Shown here piece after piece: positions 1 through 11,600 of a DNA stretch of 12,457 nucleotides (positions are counted from its first letter, which is position 1; every line of letters begins with the position of its first letter). The DNA is from Beroe ovata (Eukaryota; Ctenophora; Nuda; Beroida; Beroidae): the NCBI GenBank assembly GCA_946803715.1, contig CAMPET010000030.1, positions 268,862 to 281,318 on the forward strand. The letters run 5' to 3'. Under the pieces are notes generated by a model. The model ran no database searches, was not told where the DNA came from, and was given only the letters and a program-made list of their open reading frames with translations. A program made the position numbers and the translations under genes.

Positions 1-47
1 ACACACACACACACACACACGCACAAACACACACATACACACACAAA
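1..47. repeat. (CA)n microsatellite at the left edge
   Basis: Nearly pure AC dinucleotides with a few substitutions (gc, aa, at) run from base 1 to about base 47. The window therefore starts inside the repeat, so its true length is unknown. Confidence 0.95.
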
Positions 48-2360
48 AGCGTCAGGCTAAGTTTCAAGCACAGATCACGTATTGCGATGCCAGGTGCAAA
101 ATATCATAGCTCAGGAAAACCTCACTACAGTGGTTACCATGCTACTACTGTAACAAACACCATGCTGCTGCACAACTGCAGTACAGGTAACGCATACCTA
201 TATATTATTGTGCATGCTACCCTATGGGTATTGGCTCCTAAAGGTTTCGGCTACAAGGTCTCTGTAGGATGTGCAGCTGTTCCCCAGCTATATCCTCACA
301 ATAATAGCACAATACATAAGGTAAGATGGGCGTTGGGGGTGCTGGAGTGCAATACCCCCATACAGGGCTACAGCTCTACGCTGAAGTCATGACTCATCAC
401 GAAAAAAAACATAATATAAATTGGCAGATTATTATATAAGGAGAATTTGGAGTGGTCCGCTGATTTCAGTCGTGGATCTGTTCTGAGACAGATTTAGAAC
501 AACAGCACTGTGCATTGTTGTGCAGATAATCAGAACACAAGGATTTTATAACTCTTCTGTAGTAGGCAGTATCCTTTTAGGTAATATCCTAATCAACGAC
601 CTTCAGATTTCCTAAGTATGATTCCCAATGGTATGATTACGATGAAAATTTATCTAATAAACGCACTCAAAAAAGATAAATCGACGGTAGCATGTGATGC
701 AGTATAATAATACACCTATCTAACATCTCTACAAACAGCTGTTTATGATTTGGGATAATGCGTGATATTATTACCCTAGACTATAACATAGAACAGCTAG
801 AGTCACATGACATTGAGTTAGTGTCAAACTCTCTATGATATACTTATGTATGTAGCGGTGGGGTGCGCTGAGATAGTTACACTGAACACTCAAATGCAAC
901 TACTAACTGCAGTATACCCATATGATGCCCATTATAAGCGCTATTCAATGCATGGACAAGCAACGTCCGAAAATCTTGTGAAATAAGATACCTTACGGCT
1001 ACATAGAACATTCAACATACCTAGTCATAGGTACTACCATGAACTTGGAAGTCTTTAGATCTTCAACAAGTTGGCTGAAACGCATAGTATAACCTTTGGT
1101 ATAACAGATACTGCCTTGAACTATTCGTCGGTTGGATTGAACAAGATTTACTAGAATTAACCGCTTTTCATTCTTGAATGATCCTCTGACAGACATTCGA
1201 TGGCAATCAACAACGACTTTTTCGATTACCCCCAGCACAATTAATTTGATGACGCAAGGTCTTGGGAAGTCTGTGCCTTTCTAAGCAAAAATGTTCGTCA
1301 TCATAAAAAATGTGGGTTTAAATTACAAGTCTACTTTTTTCAGTTCTCAATAGGAAATTTTGTGTGATAAGACTGCATCATAACCAACGTGGATAACACA
1401 AGGAGTTTTTACAAAGAATCCCCACTCCAGTGCAGTGCAAGTGATGTCATTTTACAGCGGATAAAATCTGTAGACTGTCATATACTAAGGTGATATTTGC
1501 ATTCTTATATTCCTTATTATTCTCTAGATTATTGCTTATATTCTGTATTATTGCTAATTGAACTATTTTGTATTGTAATTTGCAGAACTTGTTCACCATG
1601 ATTTGACATCTGATTAGAATTGGATGGAAAGCATCAAACGTCACCTATTCGTAGAAAAGTGCGTTTATGTTGAGCTGATAAGGCTCTGGCCCAGTGTCTT
1701 ATGTAATATTCAATGTAGTGTGCATTGTACAGTGTTCTCTGTTCACTTTTATAGTTGTACGAAGTCCTGGTATAGAACGGTTTCCAATATGGCCGGACAC
1801 AGGTCTTTTGCAGGTCTGTTGGAGCCTGGAGGCTTGGTGCCGGTTAAGATACCGGTGTTTGAACTGCAGGAGACATACGATTACAATCCTAAGACTTCTT
1901 TATGAGTTCATCCTTTCAAGTGAGAGATTATCTAGAGGTTCTAGAACGAACTGCCTTAAACTGATTGTTGAGTAGAAACTGTTCACAATTCCACATATTT
2001 TGCTGCTTCAAGATCTGCTAGTTTCAACCTTCTTCTCCAACCCTTAGACAAAATATTTTCAAAATCTACTAGATCTGAGCTTTCATGTGACCCGGTTGAT
2101 GTTTACTCGTGGAATATTCATGTATAAGAACATCTACTAAAAATAAAGTTACAAGTTTTTAAGCCCCAATCGGATGTCGCTACTAGACTCATGTTGCCCT
2201 TCTGCAATGAATATGATTTCAGCAGTATCGAAAGAAAACCTATAATTCTGACTGTTGAGTAGCTGAGCCAACTTAGTTATTGGTTTCTACAAAGACGAAT
2301 AAAAACTAACTCTGATGTAACTTTCTGATTCTTTATTGTGAAATATACTCAACGGAAGTT
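48..2360. other. Upstream region without a recognised gene
   Basis: About 2.3 kb of AT-rich DNA. Open frames occur (for example 87-392 on + and 999-1238 on -), but none shows a domain, and I could not join them into exons with agreeing phases. It may hold the promoter and a 5' untranslated exon of the pentraxin gene, or the tail of another gene. No RNA gene or intact transposon is recognisable. Confidence 0.5.
1789..1905 (+). other. Unexplained 38-codon frame, possible fragment of a gene or repeat
   Basis: An ATG at 1789 opens a 38-codon frame (start MAGHRSFAGLLEPGGL) in a stretch with more G+C than its surroundings, and an AATAAA lies downstream at 2142-2147. The overlapping second + frame (1694-1975) is also open. 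I recognise no family. It could be the last exon of an upstream gene, a decayed mobile element, or chance. A weak resemblance of the opposite strand to tRNA T-arm sequence was not good enough to call. Confidence 0.15.
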
Positions 2361-2504
2361 TATCACTGATCCATAAATTTGACCCCCAAAACGTGTGCAC
2401 CATTCTATGCGACAGTTGTTTATTAATATCACTTATCCATAAATTTGAAAATTTTTTCTTTTCTCAGACCCCCAAATCGTGTGCACCATTCTATGCGACA
2501 GTTG
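2361..2504. repeat. Direct duplication, second copy with an inserted pyrimidine tract
   Basis: Copy A (2361-2418) and copy B (2427-2504) share two blocks: tatcact/ttatccataaattt-like sequence, then a 36-base block around cgtgtgcaccattctatgcg with one mismatch. Copy B has about 19 extra bases between the blocks (2449-2467) that form a T/C-rich run ending in ctcag. That is a textbook 3' splice-site shape and is absent from copy A. Confidence 0.85.
2452..2467 (+). promoter_or_regulatory. Candidate 3' splice site of a 5'UTR intron
   Basis: A pyrimidine run followed by cag ends at 2467. If used, an exon would run from 2468 through the initiator ATG at 2612 to the first coding donor at 2660, making 2468-2611 the 5' leader. 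No matching upstream donor was identified, so the leader exon remains a guess. Confidence 0.3.
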
Positions 2505-2611
2505 ATTCAGGATTAGTCTATTCGATTTCTCCTAGCAACAAGAACTGCATTCTCAATACTCATATACCAATTTATTAGTCTTTCTGCAGAGTGCAGGGTG
2601 GTTGCATAGTT

Positions 2612-2660
2612 ATGACCATACTTCCATTCCTCATCACATTTTCGCTACACTTTGGCACAG
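2612..2660 (+). CDS. Exon 1: start codon and signal peptide
   Basis: Encodes MTILPFLITFSLHFGT plus the first base of V17, a short hydrophobic signal sequence with no charged n-region. The ATG has G at -3. The donor is CAG|gtaatt, phase 1, which matches the phase-1 acceptor of exon 2. The start at 2612 was preferred to the ATG at 2722, which would need readthrough of a good acceptor and gives a poorer signal peptide. Confidence 0.75.
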
Positions 2661-5600
2661 GTAATTCAGATACTGTAATTACCTGTTTATCTCAATTTCA
2701 ACGGAAGAAGGCACTATATTCATGCTCATCTACAATCAACTGATATGCGGCTGGATGGTAAAAACTATCTTTTCAGTGTCGTCGTCTGAAATAGTGGGAC
2801 TAAACGTAAGACTTGAAGAAGGAGACAAGAAACTGCGGATCTGTAATAATGACGACAGTGAAAAGCTTATGAAGGTATGGAAAGAACGTGCAAATACCGA
2901 GAGTAGAAATAGGTTGAACTATTGGTTGAATACACGAAATGAATTCAATACATATCACAATAGTTGTTTGAGTCGGATATCAATACATCAAGTGATTCAC
3001 TACGCCTCAGGACATATTAACGAATTGGGAAATTCATGTTGTCTTGAAACTTATCAAAGCATTACATCGTGATAGAAACCGATTTGTACTCAATGGGACC
3101 CATGCTCAATGCTCACATATCTGTGCTACGTTTCACTTGTCTATTTCAGGACATTGAAGATGCTTTGTTGCAGAAGCTGTCTTACAGTTGCACCTATCTG
3201 GATTACACGTGTACTAACATTGGACAAAGGAGTGAACTATTCGTCAGGTAATTCTAATAACTTTGAATGCCGATAAAACATGAGTGCGACGAATTTAGTC
3301 AAATGCTGCCCAATTTTTCTAATAGAACATCATCTAGGTTGAACGATAATTTCAATCGCATGGTGTGTGGTTAAAGAGTCGCAACTCTAAATGCCCACTT
3401 CATATCCCTTGACATAACCGAGTTAAGCTTCCTTACTTCCATAACATCAAATTTCTATCGCATGAAAACCACTCAATTTCACGAATAAGAAATAGAAGCT
3501 AAATCACCGAGTTTGGATGGTATAATGAGAATGAGCTGAGTTCAATGATACAGAAACTCCACAAACTTTTACCGCAGATGCACTGATGCTGGTATGGAGC
3601 TTGATCTCGCTGAACCTCTGGTTTTCAACGCGACATCTGTTCCCGAGGTGAGAATCACAGTGTCATCAAGCAGGCGATCAGCACATGATGTGACATGTGA
3701 CGGTGTGTTGGCGTGGAACATCATGACATCACAGTGTGGTAAGTGATGAGACTCATCACCGATTACTATTAGTGAATAGGTATATTGTGTAGCAACTGCA
3801 TTTGGTGTCACAACCAATAACAACCGCGTTCCACATTATGGCAAATTCTAGATGTCTACTAAAAACTACTATACTGAAAGTAACACACACTATAGCTAGT
3901 GGCAATCACAACTACGGTTTCTCGACCACAATTGCCGATCACGTGTCGCAGTACTGCAAGAGAATGCCACGTTTATATTTGTGGGTTTTTACTATGTGTT
4001 TCTCTAGGTTGCTACCTGGATGACTTCTCGAGCAGTGGCGTGGGTTATGGGCCGGATAGCACCGTTGGAGACTACATTTTACCCGGTCAGGTAGGTATTG
4101 ATTGGATCGAGGATAAGATGAGGGAAAGAATGTCTATCTGCTACGGTTTTAAACGTGTCATTACTTTGTCATGTAGGTATCACTAACACCACTGAATGAC
4201 CCGTCACACACACCAGTGTCTGACACAGTGTGTGACACTGTGGCGTTTTACTTAAACGACTTTGTGGCGAACCACTGACACTCGTCAAGCAGTGGTTGAC
4301 ACTACTGTCAACCACTGCACGACGTTTCACTGGCTCGAGGCACCAGTGAATTACGTATTGCTGACAAGTGACACCAGTGTATGACGTATCACTGACTTCA
4401 GTATATGAGGACCCACTAAAATCAATATATGACGTTGAAATGACACCAGTGAATTTCGTATTGCTGACACCAGTGTATACTGTATACTGACACCAGTGTA
4501 TACGTATCACTAACACCAGTGCATGACGTATGACTGACACCAGTACATGACGTATGACTGACACCAGTACATGACGTATGACTGACACCAGTATATGACA
4601 TATCACTGGCACTGCGGCATGACGCAACACTGTCACCAATTTATGAAGTATAACTGACACCAGTTTGTAACGAATCACTGATAACAATATAACACTGACA
4701 CCACTTTCCAACATTACAGATCATACAACTCGAATGCGGTTCCGACACAACATATTTTGAAGACTATACGAGAGTGAAGGAAGAAGTATGTACAGTTGAC
4801 ACAGACCTCGCTTCATACAACTGCCAGGTGAGGCACTATATTAACGTGGTGCGAGTTATCAGAACTCTTCAGATTCATCCCATTAGGTCGTGAAAGAATG
4901 ATCAGGTTATTATTTTAAATTGTTCAAATGCCCATTGTTAGATGGAAGAATAAAAATTGATCACACCGGAGCTTAGTGAGTTTAGTGCTATAGACGGAAG
5001 GGTGATAAATCTTAATCATAATGGCGATAAATTAGAATTCAATCGATGAAACTGATTAAATAACGACCCGATATTTGCGCGCTTATTGTCGATAAAACGG
5101 CTTAGGTGAGGACAATGAATAGATTATTGAAAATCGATAATTAAGCGATTTAAGTCGTTTCGCCAGAAGGGTGAACCCCTTTGATTCATTGAATCACTGA
5201 TTGCCTTGTGATCCCCTACTGACCACTTAGGTACTAACCACCTCGTGTTAAGTAGTAAACTAAATTGAATACGATATTTCAGTCAGAGGCACAGCTTAAA
5301 GAATTTGACAACAAGGTGGTTCACTTCGATGGGAATTTGGGAAGCTACGTTATAATGGATACTCCTTTCAGTCAAGGTAAATCGGAACTCAAAATGATAC
5401 AACAATCTATACAATTAAGTAACCATAGTGATAGATTACTGTATGGTATTGTTCCCTGGTAACTCTTCATTGTGTTACTATGGTAAGTTGCTACTGGTGA
5501 CTGGTAACTCATGACATAGTGGCTGAACGATTCAGCTAAACTGATTTCTAACAACTCAGAGTTGACGGAGTTTGCACTGTGTTTCTGGTTAAGGACAAAG

Positions 5601-8600
5601 GACGCAGTTGGGTCAGTCTTCAGTTTAGCTAATGAAGACCATTGGAATGCCCTCCGATTTGACACCCACTCAGTAAGTGATACGTCAATCTTAATGAACA
5701 ATGAACATAAGAGTATGAAAACTTTAATTGGGCTGATCACGTAGATTATAGTCATCAGAAGGAACTAATTGGATAGTTAGCTTGAGTCAACACAGAATTA
5801 GATTTCTATTTGCCTATATTTGTCTATAATCCTGATCATAACTAAAACTTGTCAAAAATAATTCATATCAATATGATTTGAACCACCTATCAGGAAAATA
5901 GAAAAAACAGTATTAAAAACAGCAGGTGTCCGAGGAACGAAATTACTTGCCTTTTAGCTTTTATGATCGATTTAAATCAGCATAATATGCGGTTTAATGG
6001 AAACTTGAAACTTAAACTACTATACAACACATCTTTAGTAAGACTAATGGAATTCACTTGATAGCAATGTACCCGATGTAGGTAGAATCGGGCGTCCCTG
6101 GAGAATTCCCTGATAATTGATCACGCAAATAACGCCCATACTGTACTCGGTGCATGCGTCTTAGTTGACGTGTCTCTCAATGAATGACACGTGCAAAACC
6201 ACGTGTGTATCCGGAATGATAACACACGTGATACACTATCACACAATTGATACTGCGCAGAGTCACATCCACTTCACGATGGCGGGCCTCCACACCGACC
6301 ATGGACTCGTACCCAAGATACAGCTCAAGGACGATCACTGGCGGTATTTCTGTGCTAACTGGGATAGCAAAACGGGGAACGCTACCGTGTACCTACGACA
6401 ACACGGCACCGACCGAACAGAGATGTACTCGGGTACTGTATAGCTTACTTTAGTTAAGATCTGATTGAGAACGGGATTCTTATTCGGTACCAAAATTTCC
6501 TGACGTTGGCGAAATCTACATCGCCCATTACCATTAATAGTTCTATAGGTTCATAAACGAGGACATTGACATACGTTTTCCTCTCTTTTCCCTCAGAGAT
6601 ACTTCCACTCTCAATAAACCAGTCTGTGAGAGCCACAGGAGGTAAACTAGCATTGGGAAACCTGTGGAACGAAGATGTTGTGGAGATGTCCTTTAATCCC
6701 ATCGGTTCTCTAGAGGTACTCGATTCATGATGTGTTACAATGTTGTGTGTTACACTAGTGTGTGTAACAATGCTGTGTGTAATACTGTGCGTTGTGGGTT
6801 GGAATGCAAAACCTATACGATAGTACGATACGATGATTTCGACGGTGTTACGAATCAACAAACCGAAAAAGCATATAAACTACATTCATTAACAGCACAT
6901 AAACTGCATTCATTAAGTAGCGTTCACTGACAAAAATGAACAAAATGGGCTCGAGTAGTGACCACGCTACATGAGCTGTCAACCATACCTCACGGCGAAC
7001 ACAACTATAGAGTTACAAAAACGCAATTTCATTTTCACGCACACTACCGTAAGACAACGAAAATTAAAAGCCTCCTCCGACTACCGCTCTACCTTAATTA
7101 GGGAAGCATATTATATTGCACTGTGGTAAACATTATGGCAGCTTTAACGCACGATTGAATGAACGACCAATGTGATTACAAAAACTGTGCAGACACCACA
7201 TACAAATTGTCGCATGCTTATAGTGTAGTGGGTTTGTGGTTGTGCTATGCTCATGTGACCCGGTGATCACGCATGAGGGGCGCACACGCACATGAACAAG
7301 GCACACCACATGAAAAACGCATATGCACAAACAACACACACACAGAAACATTGAAAACACAGATTTCGTTCATTGACGCCTGCACAGTTCAGAAAAACAT
7401 CCACAAAGCACATAATATGGACCTTTGTTTTGACAAAAATTCTAGCTTCCTCCAACAAGTCTTGACACATCCACACGTCCACACTCTCAGACAGCCCACC
7501 TAACCACTCAGGGTGACGTAATGGGACTGACACTGTTCAACGAATGGGTGAACCGGACTACATTCAACTCCATGTTCGATAGCTGCTCCACTATCCTAGG
7601 TAATGTTATAGCCACTGCACCACCGCCGTGTTCTATAATATCAGGTAATTCCGTTATTAACCACTGTGCTCGGATTATTAGTCTAGAAGATAATATTCTA
7701 GACGGAAGTCACCAGCACGTCTCACATGTGAGTTCTCCCAAATACTTCGAATTCGAACAGACAATATCACCAAGTTTATAGTATGTATCTGCACCGAATA
7801 TACCTACTTCATTGGAATTTCTCATACACCATACTTCAATTCATCGCAGATACAAACAAGGTAGTTCTCTCCTGGAAGGGGATATTGAGTCCCCGAAACA
7901 AAATAGAAGCTCCAGCAACGTACGGACAGCAAGTCTGTAGTGAGTATGGTGCATTATGTCACTCGATAAAATCTGGCAGAGGGTTGCTGAATTTGATTTT
8001 GTTTCTGATTATTTCATCCGGGTACCTAGTATGAATGCTTTCCAATAGAAGACCATCAATTATTATAGCAATGATTAGGTACCCCAAGTAAATAAAAAGC
8101 TGTCCATTCCGTTAGGTAGAGGATACAGATACGGAGAGGATTACCTTGCGTTCCCGCTGTCCAATGAAAAGTACAAGCTCAGTGACAATCGACAGAACTA
8201 TGCCAAGATTGAGAACGCCTTCAGCATCGACTTAACAGGCGAGTAAAATATATATATGTAGATTCTTCACTTTTCGAGGCGAGAAAAGCTCTTACTAACT
8301 TACCAATGTTTCACTTGATGCATCTGTGCGTTATCAGAATTTCTGAATTATTAACTTACCAAAGGCCACATGAAAGCTACGAATTTTCTAGATCTAATAC
8401 AATGTCTTTTTCCTCACAGGATTCACGATATGTACATTAATCAAAAGTGATGTTAAGATTGGTACTATTTTCTCCTATGTCACGCTCACAACAGAAAGCG
8501 GTTTCAGAGAGGAGATTGTTCTAGAAAAACACAAGGTTTAGATATCAAGATACGGACCATTAATTTCTTACTACCTACCTCACTTCCTGCCTACCTCTCA

Positions 8601-11600
8601 CCCCTCAAACTCACCCAGACACACATGCATTTCTACATGGCTGGGGTGGATCAGCAAGTTGGCGCCGTGCCAGCTATAGCTATTGACACTGCCCGATGGT
8701 ACACCACGTGCTTCACGTGGCAAACAGATGGCACGTGGCGCGGATACCTCGACGGAGAGAGCACCGTGTGCAGTGGAGACGGGAAGTGCACCGAAATCGG
8801 AGGTAAGCTGAGTGTGAGATATAGCCACGCGAACTGCGGTGATTAACAAACGTGAGGAATCATTGCTGATAATAACACGAATATCTATATTCTATACCAC
8901 TAACCAACATCACAAAACCAATCATTGATCGTGTGAAGGTAACTTCTACTTCGACTATGGAAAATGATTGCTGTCAGTGTCAGATAAATGGTTGCTTTGA
9001 ACCCATATCGACTTAACATAGATGTGGAAGTATCAAAATTTTGATATTATCACGTGAAGTTGCTCTTGAATAATTTCAGCAATATTTAATTAAATAATTC
9101 GCGTATATGACATGAAGGAATATAAAAGTGACCGATATGACAACTAAACGCTTGAAATGACAAACGACAATCACAAACGTACTCACTACATCCATCGATC
9201 CAAAACTGTCAAATTCTCTGCGAAGATCGATACGAAAGATGCACTGAACCGCAATATATTGCGATATTCAAAACAATAAGACCGTTTGACGCTATATCTG
9301 TCGATAATGATCACTTATAGATAGCTGATAGTTGTAGCGATCCGGACAAAAAGCGACACACCACATTCAGATATCGTGATGTGACATTTCTCTCTGTAGG
9401 CCGCGGTAGGGTAGCAATAAAATATACTGTAACAGCTGTGCTCTAGGTTTCCACACTACTACATTCTATAGTTCTATCACCGAACAAAAAGAGAACAGAA
9501 CATCTATACAATAGAATCGGGAAAGTGTGAAACATATTATAGTGCTGAAATGAACGAGGAATAACGGCTATTTGGGACAAAAGGAGGGGCACAAGGAGGG
9601 TCGTTTCATTGNNNNTCCCCCCCCCCCTAATTTTTGGACGTAGGGTATTTGATTAAACCAAAATCAAAACTACAGAGTACAGAATATAACAAATATCGTC
9701 AACTTAGTGGAAGAAACAGTCTCAGTTACAACTTACAAGAATGACGGAACATAGCAGCAAGATAATTCAATGTTGGGGTTTGACTGAATTTCATGAGTCT
9801 CAACAGTGTACATGATACGGAAGGGGGAGGAGGCTGAACAATGTGGGTTAAGAACTGGCAACATTCCTATGAGATTGTCGGAATTATAGCATAAATCATA
9901 ATTCATTTCGAGGTTTTGTTATAGATTGAGAGCACAGAAGGAAATACCAGTATGTCTGAGCCCCAATGTACTTGAGGATGGAAGCATTGAGCCCAAACGA
10001 AACTCAACAGAAACGATAAGGCGTCATGGGGAAGATAATATACATTCGCAGTTTTCGCTTACAACAAATTATACATAGCACACACGCAAACATGAAACCA
10101 TGAGAGAGTGTACACGCGCGCATAATCACGCATGTGGAATGCGCTCCTGTGATTGGCGCGTCGTGTGTATACCCGTGACGTCACGCACATGAACATCACG
10201 GAGAGGGAGAGAGAGAGAGCGTGTGTTCTGTGTGTATAATGTGTGTGTGTGTTTCGCTGTGCTGTGTATAGTTCCTTGTGTGCGACCGCCGTTTCCTTTT
10301 AGTTTGCAACTTCTTCAATTTTCATTATTCAGCATTCACTCATATATCATCATGAATCATGTAATTGTATGATCATTGATCTAGGTAAACAGTGAATCAT
10401 TTCAAAATGACTGCCGAATAATCATCAGCTCTTGTTAAATCTATGCTTAAATCAATGTTCGTAATGCGTGATCGACCTTGCCATCAGAATTTTTCGTGAA
10501 AACCGGAAACCCAACCCTACTTTTAGAATTTAAGTCGAATAGAAAATTGCAAAATAGCGTTTTTAGTCACCTATAATAACAATAGACTGCAATACCCGGA
10601 TGTCGTTTCTATATGCGTAAAAAAGAATATGCAAGCTCATGTTCTCGTTGGCTGATGATTTTGACACATCAATTATGACACCTTAGCTCAATGTTAAGGT
10701 ATGCAGGAAATAGGAACTCCAAAATGTCTTGGAGGAAATCGACATGAATCTGAGTTTAGCAGTTATAGTCTCGAAAATATCTTCACGCAATAATAGAATA
10801 ATGTAGCAGTTCCGACCCTCTATATTTCTTCATATCATGCGCATAACATTGCGCAATACCGATACCATATTCCAGTGGAATCAAGACATGGGGGATAATA
10901 ATTTCCAGACAGAAACAAGATTCAATGCTGAATCCTGTCAACATAATCGCGGGAAACTTTTTGTGAAATTAAATCGAGGACAATGGAATTTGGCTAATTC
11001 CTGGAGACAGAACGGGGGTAGCAGCATAAAACTAGCAATCAGAGATGTGTGCTCCTATACTGAGAGAATTTGCTTAATCAGGCAGTCTATAACACACCTT
11101 CACATATCACCCCGCGAATAGCCAGTGCATTTGAACCTTCTATGCCGCGGCATGTTTCTCCTGGCTTGACTTTGGTCTTGCAGATATTTGCACGATATAT
11201 CCTGTTCTGTACGACAACTCACCTCAATAGCACCTCACCAATATGACACCTCGCAGCTGTATGACAACTCACCAATATGACACCTCACCTATACGACACC
11301 TCACTTGTATGACACTTCACTTATATAACACCGCACCTCTATAACACCTCACCTATATGACACCTCACCTATATGACACCTCTGGACACCTCATCTCTAT
11401 AACACCTCACCTATACGACACCTCATCTCTATAACACCTCACCTATATGACACCTCACCAGGTCCCTCACCCTCTACAATTCCCCCCATGATAGGTAATC
11501 TGCACTACACGGTTGGTAAGAGTATAGGGGGAGGAGGGACGTGCTACCTGGGAATACTCAAGACTTTCAACTCGTTTCGGGAGTTCAGGGGCTATGGTGG

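Larger units (their letters stand above)
8803..11494 (+). other. Intron 15, 2.7 kb
   Basis: By far the longest intron. It holds an assembly gap, a GC-richer segment with GA and GT repeats, a 16-bp minisatellite and a 94-codon open frame at 10837-11121 without recognisable similarity. Exons 15 and 16 agree in phase (1) and in protein continuity (EIG-G-NLHYTVG), so no further coding exon is needed. Confidence 0.8.

Noticed and set aside
87-392. 101-codon + strand open frame near the left edge
   Set aside because: No domain, no convincing splice sites, and low-complexity surroundings. It cannot be linked to the gene.
1780-1905. tRNA or tRNA-derived SINE on the minus strand
   Set aside because: Only a partial T-arm-like word (CAGTTCAAAC); the anticodon and acceptor stems do not pair.
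2722-2776. ATG at 2722 as the start codon, reading straight into exon 2
   Set aside because: It would read through a good acceptor and give a poorer signal sequence than exon 1, whose donor phase fits exon 2 exactly.
3735-3738. Four-base microexon TGTG between two introns
   Set aside because: Not needed: the frame of exon 4 is open straight through to the gtaagt donor at 3739.
4169-4714. 181-codon minus-strand open frame (LVSVIRHV repeats)
   Set aside because: Produced by the 24-bp minisatellite, whose length is a multiple of three; no start context or domain, and it lies in an intron of the + strand gene.
6454-6861. 135-codon minus-strand open frame
   Set aside because: Lies opposite exon 10 and the tgtgttaca repeats; the + strand frame carries the pentraxin similarity.
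10837-11121. 94-codon + strand open frame in intron 15
   Set aside because: No recognisable domain and no splice sites of the right phase; exons 15 and 16 already join to give a continuous pentraxin domain. Probably chance.
11184-11235. Acceptor-like ggtcttgcag in intron 15 followed by a short open frame (ICTIYPVLYDN)
   Set aside because: Good acceptor, but the frame stops after about 15 codons and no donor of phase 1 exists before the minisatellite. At most an alternative terminal exon.
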